Shown: positions 56,357 to 64,000 of the stretch, in pieces
Numbering within the stretch: position 1 is the first letter of the stretch
How the letters are laid out: each line of letters opens with the position of its first letter
NCBI RefSeq assembly: GCF_023008405.1
Contig: NZ_CP095376.1
Span: 5,852,001 to 5,916,000 of the forward strand
Direction: 5' to 3'
DNA length: 64,000 nucleotides
Source: Amycolatopsis sp. FBCC-B4732
GTDB taxonomy: Bacteria; Actinomycetota; Actinomycetes; Mycobacteriales; Pseudonocardiaceae
The notes under the pieces: model-generated
Seen by the model: the letters and a program-made list of their open reading frames with translations, nothing else
Told to the model about the DNA's origin: nothing
Databases searched by the model: none
Program-made: the position numbers and the translations under genes

Positions 56357-56809
56357 GTGACCACCCTCACCGCGGAGACGATCACCCCGGCCAACGTCGC
56401 CGCCGCGTGCCAGCTGGCCGTCGAGCCGCACCAGCGCGTCTTCGTCGCGCCGGTCGCCGTTTCGCTCGCCGAGGCCTACACCCAGCCCGAGGTCGCCTGG
56501 CCGCGGCTGATCCTCGACGACGGCGAACCGGTGGCGTTCGTGATGGGCGGCTTCGACCCGAACGCGGAACTCGACTTCTTCCGCTGCGGGATCTGGCGCC
56601 TCAACGTCGGGGCCGGCGTCCAGGGCCGCGGGTACGGCCGGTTCGGCGTCGAAACCGTGCTCGAGGAAGCCCGCCGGCGCGGCAACACCGCCGCCACGGT
56701 GCTGTGGATCCCGGCCGAGGGCGGCCCGGAGGACTTCTACCTCAAGCTGGGCTTCCGCCCGACCGGCCAGACCTTCAACGGCGAGGTCGTCGGCCGGATC
56801 GAGCTCTAG
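56357..56809 (+). CDS. GNAT-family acetyltransferase
   Basis: The 150-residue protein has the GNAT core: an N-terminal helix pair, the strand IWRLNVGAGVQGRGYGRFG with the acetyl-CoA-binding Q/RxxGxG/A-type loop (VQGRGYG), and a C-terminal ending GFRPTG. It is closest to spermidine-type or general amine acetyltransferases; the substrate is unknown. It starts ten bases after the SUKH stop and may share its transcript or use its own promoter. Confidence 0.9.
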   Translation: MTTLTAETITPANVAAACQLAVEPHQRVFVAPVAVSLAEAYTQPEVAWPRLILDDGEPVAFVMGGFDPNAELDFFRCGIWRLNVGAGVQGRGYGRFGVETVLEEARRRGNTAATVLWIPAEGGPEDFYLKLGFRPTGQTFNGEVVGRIEL

Positions 56810-56857
56810 GAGTGGGGGTCCGCGCGTCCGGCCCGGTCCGCACCCGGGACAGCGCGG

Positions 56858-57193
56858 CTAGACCTGCCCGCGTTTCTTGCGCTCGGTGTACTCGCGCATC
56901 CGCTTCGGGTAGCCGACCCGCGCGACCTCGTAGACCGGGATGGACCGGCGGTGGCCGAACTGCTGGGCGGCCTCCAGGCTGCCGATCCGGCGCCGGGTCC
57001 ACTCGCCGTCGTGGGCGATCAACACCACAGTGGTCTCCGTGACATTGGTCCGAGGCTCCACGTAGGCCTCCACGCCCTGCCTCGAGGCCACCCAATCCTC
57101 GAGGTGCCGGGTGTCTTCCGAGCTGGCTTTCCGCAGCGTGCCGGCCCGTTGCCCACCCTTGGCCCGCCTGCGCAGCGAGTCGAAGAGCCCCAC
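56858..57193 (-). CDS. Conserved actinobacterial hypothetical protein
   Basis: The 111-residue basic protein starts MGLFDSLRRRAKGGQ and has a compact domain with HLEDWVASRQGVEAYVEPRT, VVLIAHDGEWTRRRIGS and IPVYEVARVGYPKRMREY. Similar actinobacterial proteins have been labelled oxidoreductase, but I see no cofactor motif that supports it. GTG 57193 was chosen because a GAGGAGAGG ribosome site precedes it. It is divergent from lpdA. Confidence 0.8.
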   Translation of the reverse strand: MGLFDSLRRRAKGGQRAGTLRKASSEDTRHLEDWVASRQGVEAYVEPRTNVTETTVVLIAHDGEWTRRRIGSLEAAQQFGHRRSIPVYEVARVGYPKRMREYTERKKRGQV

Positions 57194-57384
57194 AACGACC
57201 ACCTCTCCTCCCGAGACTTGCACCACTCATTATCCCGATGTCCGCGTGTGGTCGGCGTCGCACACCCGGCTAGGTCGCAGCCCCGTCCGGCGTAGTGACA
57301 AGATGGCGGGTGTCGCGCGCGCGGTTATACCGCGCACGGGCGACGACAGAGCACCACCCCACTGCTTGCCGAGGAGTTATACAA

Positions 57385-58758
57385 GTGACCGACACCTCCG
57401 CCGACCTCGTGATCCTGGGAGGCGGATCGGGCGGCTACGCCGCGGCGTTCCGCGCGGCCGAGCTGGGCCTTTCCGTCACGTTGATCGAGAAGGACAAGCT
57501 GGGCGGGACGTGCCTCCACCGGGGCTGCATCCCGACCAAGGCCCTGCTGCACGCCGCCGAGGTCGCCGACGAAACCCGCGAAGCCGAGGCGGTCGGCGTC
57601 AAGGCCGTCTTCGAGGGCATCGACATCGCCGGGGTCAACAAGTACAAGGACGGGATCGTCTCCCGGCTGTACAAGGGCCTGCAGGGCCTGGCCAAGGCGC
57701 ACAAGGTGAACCTCGTCGAGGGCAGCGGCACGTTCGTCGGCGGCACGACCGTCGAGGTGGACGGCACCCGCTACACCGGCAAGAACGTCATCCTCGCCAC
57801 CGGCTCGTACTCGCGCACGCTGCCCGGCCTGGAGCTCGGCGGCCGCATCATCGCCAGCGAGCAGGCCCTGTCCCTCGACTACGTCCCCAAGAAGGTCGTG
57901 GTGCTGGGCGGCGGCGTCATCGGGGTCGAGTTCGCCAGCGTCTGGGCGTCCTTCGGCGTCGACGTCACCATCGTCGAGGCCCTGCCGCGGCTGGTCCCGA
58001 ACGAGGACGAGTTCGCGTCCAAGCAGCTCGAGCGCGCGTTCCGCCGCCGCAAGATCGCCTTCAAGACGGGCGTGCGGTTCACCGGCGCGAAGCAGGACGA
58101 CAACGGCGTGGCCGTTTCGCTGGAGTCCGGCGAGACCATCGAGGCCGACCTGCTGCTGGTCGCCGTCGGCCGCGGGCCGAACTCGGCCGGTCACGGCTAC
58201 GAGGAGGCCGGCGTCAAGATCGAGCGCGGCTTCGTCCTCACCGACGACCGCCTGCGCACCAACCTGCCGAACGTCTACGCCGTCGGCGACATCGTCCCCG
58301 GCCTGCAGCTCGCCCACCGCGGCTTCCAGCAGGGCATCTTCGTCGCCGAGGAGATCGCCGGGCAGAACCCGCGCGTGATCGACGAGAGCGGCATCCCGCG
58401 GGTCACCTACTCCCACCCGGAGGTCGCGTCGGTCGGGCTGACCGAGTCCCAGGCCAAGGACAAGTACGGCGCCGACGTCACGACGTTCACCTACGACCTC
58501 GGCGGCAACGGCAAGAGCCAGATCCTCAAGACCTCCGGCGGGGTCAAGCTCGTCAAGGCCCCGGACGGCCCGGTCGTCGGCGTGCACATGGTGGGCGACC
58601 GCGTCGGCGAGCTGATCGGCGAAGCGCAGCTGATCTACAGCTGGGAGGCCTTCCCGGAGGACGTCGCACCCCTCATCCACGCCCACCCGACCCAGACCGA
58701 GGCCCTCGGTGAAGCGTTCCTCGCCCTCGCGGGGAAGCCGCTGCACGTGCACAGCTGA
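57385..58758 (+). CDS. lpdA: Dihydrolipoyl dehydrogenase (E3)
   Basis: LpdA reoxidises the lipoyl groups of 2-oxoacid dehydrogenases with NAD. The 457-residue protein has the FAD loop [13 protein letters not shown], the redox disulfide [13 protein letters not shown], the NAD-binding loop [13 protein letters not shown] and the C-terminal catalytic HPTQTE. GTG 57385 was chosen because GAGGAG precedes it. It is 55 bases upstream of sucB, so the E3 and E2 subunits are probably made together. In M. tuberculosis, as I recall, the E3 gene is elsewhere. Confidence 0.97.
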   Translation: MTDTSADLVILGGGSGGYAAAFRAAELGLSVTLIEKDKLGGTCLHRGCIPTKALLHAAEVADETREAEAVGVKAVFEGIDIAGVNKYKDGIVSRLYKGLQGLAKAHKVNLVEGSGTFVGGTTVEVDGTRYTGKNVILATGSYSRTLPGLELGGRIIASEQALSLDYVPKKVVVLGGGVIGVEFASVWASFGVDVTIVEALPRLVPNEDEFASKQLERAFRRRKIAFKTGVRFTGAKQDDNGVAVSLESGETIEADLLLVAVGRGPNSAGHGYEEAGVKIERGFVLTDDRLRTNLPNVYAVGDIVPGLQLAHRGFQQGIFVAEEIAGQNPRVIDESGIPRVTYSHPEVASVGLTESQAKDKYGADVTTFTYDLGGNGKSQILKTSGGVKLVKAPDGPVVGVHMVGDRVGELIGEAQLIYSWEAFPEDVAPLIHAHPTQTEALGEAFLALAGKPLHVHS

Positions 58759-58813
58759 CGTCCCACCAGCAGAATCCAGACCACGCAGAACTTGGAAGAG
58801 GAGTCAGCGAACG

Positions 58814-60571
<1,758 letters not shown>

Positions 60572-60582
60572 GTCACCGCTGA

Positions 60583-60617
60583 CGAAGGCCGCCACGGAAT
60601 GTCCGTGGCGGCCTTCG
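60583..60617 (+). terminator. Hairpin after sucB
   Basis: Perfect 16-base arms (60583-60598 and 60602-60617) flank an ATG loop. It lies 11 bases after the sucB stop and ends the lpdA-sucB transcript. Confidence 0.85.
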
Positions 60618-60664
60618 CCGTGTCCGGGAGTGCGGTGGCGCAGCGGATGCGCAACGATCGGAGC

Positions 60665-61537
60665 ATGCGAGTACTGATCGCCGGAGCGAGCGGCCTGATC
60701 GGGTCGGCGCTGGGCGAGCGCCTGCTGAGCGAAGGCCACGAGGTCCGCCGTCTGGTGCGGCGGGAAGCGCGCGGGGGCGGTGAATTCCGCTGGGACCCGC
60801 CGTCCGGCACCATCGCCGGCGGCGCGTTCGAGGGCGTCGACGCCGTCGTCAACCTGGGCGGGAAGCCGCTTTTCCCCGGGCGGTGGAGCGCGATGCGCAA
60901 GCAGCAGCTCACCGACAGCCGCGTCGAGCCGACCGAGGTGCTCGCCGAAGCCGTGGCCGAACACGGGGTCGGTGTGTTCGTCAACGCGTCCGCCGTCGGC
61001 TACTACGGCAATCCCGGATCGTCCACTGTGGACGAAACCGCACCCCGCGGCGGCGGTTTCCTCGCCGAGCTCTGCGAAGCGTGGGAAGCGGCGACGTCGG
61101 GGGCCGGCGACGCGCGGGTGGTGACCATCCGGACCGGGCTGGTGCTGTCGGCGAAGGGCGGGCTGTACGGCACGCTGCGGCCGCTCTTCCAGCTCTGCCT
61201 GGGCGGGCGGCTCGGCGACGGCCGCCAGTACATGCCGTGGATCGCCCTCGAAGACGAAGTCGGCGCGATCGTCCACGTCCTGACCCACGACGTCTCGGGC
61301 CCGGTGAACCTGACCGGGCCGGCCCCGGTGACCAACGCCGAGTTCACCCGCGCGGTCGGCCGCGCGCTGCACCGCCCGGCACCGTTCCGGGTGCCCGGCT
61401 TCGCGCTGAAGGCCGTGCTCGGCCAGGCCGGCGAGGAAATGGCGCTGTTCGGGCAGCGGGCCGTCCCGGCCGTGCTGGAGCGCTCCGGCTACGAGTTCCG
61501 GCACCCGACCCTGGACAGGGCGCTCGCCGCGGCATGA
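60665..61537 (+). CDS. TIGR01777-family NAD-dependent epimerase
   Basis: The 290-residue protein has an N-terminal Rossmann loop RVLIAGASGLIGSAL, a central GGKPLFPGRWSAMRKQQLTDSR, the YYG-containing VGYYGN segment and the C-terminal DUF1731-like tail. It belongs to the TIGR01777 group of extended SDR proteins, whose reaction is unknown. ATG 60665 begins the first strand. Its stop overlaps the start of the PAP2 gene by four bases. I recall the same gene (Rv2216) between dlaT and lipB. Confidence 0.92.
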   Translation: MRVLIAGASGLIGSALGERLLSEGHEVRRLVRREARGGGEFRWDPPSGTIAGGAFEGVDAVVNLGGKPLFPGRWSAMRKQQLTDSRVEPTEVLAEAVAEHGVGVFVNASAVGYYGNPGSSTVDETAPRGGGFLAELCEAWEAATSGAGDARVVTIRTGLVLSAKGGLYGTLRPLFQLCLGGRLGDGRQYMPWIALEDEVGAIVHVLTHDVSGPVNLTGPAPVTNAEFTRAVGRALHRPAPFRVPGFALKAVLGQAGEEMALFGQRAVPAVLERSGYEFRHPTLDRALAAA

Positions 61538-62157
61538 GCGTCCCGCTCAAGCGATGGCTCGTCATCGGCTTCGCGCTGGTGGCGGCCTTCGTCGTGCTCG
61601 GGCTCTCGGTGGCGCGGCACCCGCTGACCCTCGACGCCCAGGTCGCGAACGCTCTCCACGGCGTCTACACCCAGCCGCTCGGGCGGGTGGCGCAGATCGG
61701 CAGCGACGTCCTCGGCCCGGTGCTCCCGTTCGTCCTCGGCACGGCGCTGCTGGCGCTGGCGTTGCGGCAGCGCCAGCACACGGGGTTGTGCGTGCGGCTC
61801 GCCGTCGTGCTGGTGCTGTGCCGGCTGACCAGCGTCGTGTTCAAGCCGGTGTTCCTGCGCGAACGCCCGCGCGACTACCCGGACCTGAGCTACCCGAGCG
61901 GGCACGTGACGTCGGTGGCGAGCACCGGGTTCGTGCTCGTCCTGCTGTGCGCGTGGCTGTGGCCGCGGCTGGTCCGCCGGGTCCTGGTGGCGGCCGCCGT
62001 CGCCACCGTGCTGTGCGCCGCGTGCCGGGTCGTGCTGGGCGTGCACTGGGTGTCGGACACGATCGGCGCAGTGCTGGCGGTGACCGGTGTCGGCCTGCTC
62101 TCAGCGTGCGCCTTGCGGCTGCTTCCCCCGGGTGACGGGCGTAGCCTCGACGGGTGA
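61534..62157 (+). CDS. PAP2-family membrane phosphatase
   Basis: The 207-residue protein has six hydrophobic helices and the three PAP2 motifs: [15 protein letters not shown] and [11 protein letters not shown], with the catalytic His residues in the last two. Such enzymes remove phosphate from lipid phosphates, for example undecaprenyl pyrophosphate, at the outer membrane face. It is coupled to the epimerase upstream (ATGA) and to lipB downstream (GTGA). Confidence 0.93.
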   Translation: MSVPLKRWLVIGFALVAAFVVLGLSVARHPLTLDAQVANALHGVYTQPLGRVAQIGSDVLGPVLPFVLGTALLALALRQRQHTGLCVRLAVVLVLCRLTSVVFKPVFLRERPRDYPDLSYPSGHVTSVASTGFVLVLLCAWLWPRLVRRVLVAAAVATVLCAACRVVLGVHWVSDTIGAVLAVTGVGLLSACALRLLPPGDGRSLDG

Positions 62158-62897
62158 GTTCTTCCCGCACCTCCTGCCGCGCCAGCACCGAACCCGTCGA
62201 CGTCCGGGAGCTCGGCACGATCGACTACACCGAAGCCTGGGAGCTCCAGCGGAGCCGGCTCGCCGAGCGCGCCGACGGCACCGCGCCGGACACGATGTTC
62301 CTGCTGCAGCACCCTTCGGTGTACACCGCGGGCAAGCGCACGGAGCCGGCCGACCGCCCCACCGACGGCACCCCGGTGATCGACGTCGACCGCGGCGGCA
62401 AGATCACCTGGCACGGCCCCGGCCAGCTGGTCGGCTACCCGATCGTGAAGCTCGCCGACCCGATCGACGTCGTCCACTACGTGCGGCGGCTGGAAGAGGC
62501 CCTGATCCACGTGTGCGACCAGCTCGGCGTGGCCAGCGGCCGCGTGGAAGGCCGCAGCGGCGTCTGGATCCCGGCCGACGAACGCGGGATCGAGCGCAAG
62601 ATCGCGGCGATCGGCATCCGCGTCCAGCGCGGCGTGACGATGCACGGCTTCGAGCTGAACTGCAACGCCGACCTCGCGGCGTTCGACAGCATCGTCCCCT
62701 GCGGCATCCGCGACGCGGGCGTGACATCGCTGTCCTACGAGCTCCAGCGCGACGTCACGGTCGAGGCGGTGCTCCCCCTGGCCCGCGACGCCGTGCTGGC
62801 GGCGCTGGAAGGCGAGCTGCCGGTGAGCGAGGACCGCTGGCTCCCCCGCCCCGAGGCCCCGCAGGCCCCCGGCGTCACCTTCGCCCTGCAGAACTGA
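62154..62897 (+). CDS. lipB: Octanoyltransferase
   Basis: LipB moves octanoate from acyl carrier protein to lipoyl domains, the first step of lipoate attachment. The 247-residue protein has the [18 protein letters not shown] stretch, the Lys in [11 protein letters not shown] and the catalytic Cys in [14 protein letters not shown]. Its GTG start overlaps the PAP2 stop by four bases; a later start would also be possible. lipA, which usually follows, is not adjacent. Confidence 0.95.
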   Translation: MSSSRTSCRASTEPVDVRELGTIDYTEAWELQRSRLAERADGTAPDTMFLLQHPSVYTAGKRTEPADRPTDGTPVIDVDRGGKITWHGPGQLVGYPIVKLADPIDVVHYVRRLEEALIHVCDQLGVASGRVEGRSGVWIPADERGIERKIAAIGIRVQRGVTMHGFELNCNADLAAFDSIVPCGIRDAGVTSLSYELQRDVTVEAVLPLARDAVLAALEGELPVSEDRWLPRPEAPQAPGVTFALQN

Positions 62898-62899
62898 CG

Positions 62900-62940
62900 A
62901 ACGCCGTGAGGGGTACCTCGGAGGTGCCCCTCACGGCGTT
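62900..62940. terminator. Bidirectional hairpin between lipB and the LLM gene (GTGAGGGGCACC family)
   Basis: Nineteen-base arms (62900-62918 and 62922-62940) match at 18 positions around a 3-base spacer. It shares the GAGGGG(C/T)ACCT core with 50458-50500. It sits two bases after the lipB stop, between converging genes. Confidence 0.85.
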
Positions 62941-62945
62941 GCGCG

Positions 62946-63881
62946 TCAGTCCAGCTGCGGTGCGACCTCGGCCGCGATCAGCTCGATCTGGTCCAGGTCC
63001 CGCATGTCCAGCAGCTGCAGGTAGAGCCGGGTGACCCCGGTCTTCTCCCGCCACTGCCCGATCCGGTCGACGACCTCGGCGGGCGAGCCGGCCAGGCCGT
63101 TCGCGCGCAGCTCGGAGACGTCCCGCCCGATGGCCGACGCCCGGCGCGCGACCTCCTCCTCGGTCCGGCCGACGCCGATGACCAGCGCCACCGACCGCAG
63201 GATCTCCTTGGGGTCGCGGCCGATCTCCCGCGCCGCGTCCTCGACCCGGGCGAACTGCGCGGCCGCGGTTTCGGCGTCGGCGAAGGGCAGGTTGAACTCG
63301 TCGGCGAACCGCGCGGCCAGCGCCGGGGTGCGCTTCTTGCCGCCACCGCCGATGATCACCGGCGGGGCGGGCTGCTGCGCCGGCTTCGGGAGCGCGGGCG
63401 AGTCCGTCAGCGTGTAGTACTGCCCGGCGAAGGAGTAGGTCGAGCCCACCGGCGTCTTCCACAGGCCGGTGACGATCTCGAGCTGCTCGGCGTACCGGTC
63501 GAAGCGCTCCTTCAGCGGCGGCAGCGTCAGGCCGTACGCCTCGTGCTCGGCGTCGTACCAGCCGGAGCCGAGCCCGAACTCGACGCGTCCGCCGGACATC
63601 TGGTCGACCTGCGCGACCGCGATGGCGAGCGGCCCGGGGTACCGGAACGTCGCCGCGGTGACGAGCGTGCCGAGCCGGATCCGGTTCGTCTCGCGGGCCA
63701 GGCCGGCCAGGGTGATCCAGGCGTCGGTCGGGCCGGGCAGGCCGTCGGCCGAGCCCATCCTCAGGTAGTGGTCGCTGCGGAAGAAAGCGTCGTAGCCGGC
63801 CGCTTCGGCGGCCTTCGCGGCCCGCAGCTGGTCGTCGTAGCTGGCCCCTTGCTGGGGCTCGGTGAAGATCCTCAAGTCCAC
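62946..63881 (-). CDS. LLM-class F420-type oxidoreductase
   Basis: The 311-residue TIM-barrel protein has the luciferase-like pattern: GYDAFFRSDHYLRMG near the N terminus, RIRLGTLVTAATFRYPGPLA, GLGSGWYDAEHEAYG and VIIGGGGKKRTPALA. This is typical of F420-dependent oxidoreductases, which are numerous in actinobacteria; the substrate is unknown. The start is GTG 63881. It ends directly before the hairpin shared with lipB. Confidence 0.92.
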   Translation of the reverse strand: MDLRIFTEPQQGASYDDQLRAAKAAEAAGYDAFFRSDHYLRMGSADGLPGPTDAWITLAGLARETNRIRLGTLVTAATFRYPGPLAIAVAQVDQMSGGRVEFGLGSGWYDAEHEAYGLTLPPLKERFDRYAEQLEIVTGLWKTPVGSTYSFAGQYYTLTDSPALPKPAQQPAPPVIIGGGGKKRTPALAARFADEFNLPFADAETAAAQFARVEDAAREIGRDPKEILRSVALVIGVGRTEEEVARRASAIGRDVSELRANGLAGSPAEVVDRIGQWREKTGVTRLYLQLLDMRDLDQIELIAAEVAPQLD

Positions 63882-63885
63882 GACG

Positions 63886-64000
63886 TCAGCCTAACGACGG
63901 GGAGACCTCCGCGCCGTCCTGCTCGGTCCGCCGCAGCCGGACCAGCATGCGGACGATCACGTCCTCGATCTCGGCCCCGACCCGCTTCGGGTCCGGCGAG
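63886..64000 (-). CDS. C-terminal end of a gene cut by the window edge
   Basis: An open frame enters from the right edge on the minus strand and ends with TGA at 63886-63888, just before the LLM start. The last 37 residues read SPDPKRVGAEIEDVIVRMLV and onward; they are charged and helical. Too little is visible to name the family. It probably precedes the LLM gene in the same operon. Confidence 0.6.
   Translation of the reverse strand, partial: SPDPKRVGAEIEDVIVRMLVRLRRTEQDGAEVSPSLG

Overview
The window is a GC-rich chromosomal segment from a mycothiol-producing actinomycete. Supporting signs are a mycothiol-dependent maleylpyruvate isomerase-type enzyme, a PimB'-like mannosyltransferase, the actinobacterial bcc-aa3 respiratory genes, an F420-type LLM oxidoreductase, frequent GTG starts and many apparent leaderless promoters. 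Gene order in two blocks matches what I recall of Mycobacterium tuberculosis (Rv1589-Rv1596 and Rv2188c-Rv2217). The lack of typical mycobacterial genes and the abundant intergenic palindromes fit Pseudonocardiaceae (Amycolatopsis-like) better; that assignment is an inference. I saw no rRNA, tRNA, IS element, prophage or CRISPR array.

Layout. 1-2.7 kb: a DUF1023 hydrolase cut by the left edge, a small partner and a mycosin-like protein that has lost all its catalytic residues. 2.7-7 kb: the NAD operon nadA-nadB-nadC, divergent from its likely regulator nrtR, with a palindrome between them. 7-9.5 kb: Lon-substrate-binding-domain protein, M48 metalloprotease, membrane protein. 9.6-17.9 kb: biotin genes (bioB-bsaP, bioD, bioA), with two tandem SulP-carbonic anhydrase fusion transporters inserted between bioD and bioA. 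17.9-20.3 kb: P450, SRPBCC protein and a uridine-kinase-like protein without a P-loop. 20.3-29.5 kb: PimB'-like glycosyltransferase, NlpC/P60 hydrolase with a long structured leader, a small Cys protein, an NYN-domain protein, a DnaQ-UvrC-type nuclease, MerR regulator, mycothiol enzyme, RAM-domain protein and VOC protein. 29.6-40.3 kb: the respiratory core ctaE-qcrC-qcrA-qcrB and ctaC-ctaF, separated by a pseudo-receiver, trpD, a 326-bp tandem repeat, an EamA exporter and a GlxA-type regulator. 40.4-50.5 kb: asnB, adenosine-kinase-like gene, IscA-type Fe-S carrier, DUF3043 protein, aldo/keto reductase, a GntR-purC unit, ispD and cobT. 50.5-64 kb: ilvE, membrane and DUF402 proteins, pepA, SUKH and GNAT proteins, lpdA-sucB, TIGR01777 epimerase, PAP2 phosphatase, lipB and an LLM oxidoreductase; a last gene is cut by the right edge.

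How it fits together. Most genes are core metabolism: NAD, biotin, lipoate and cobalamin cofactors, the bcc-aa3 chain, 2-oxoacid dehydrogenase subunits, and amino acid and purine enzymes. The SulP-carbonic anhydrase fusions could supply the bicarbonate that biotin-dependent carboxylases use. The unusual content lies in degenerate proteins that keep their fold (pseudo-mycosin, pseudo-receiver, P-loop-less kinase, degenerate Nudix regulator), a palindromic triple operator at the GntR gene, a structured leader on a cell-wall hydrolase gene, and several families of intergenic palindromes that recur across the window.
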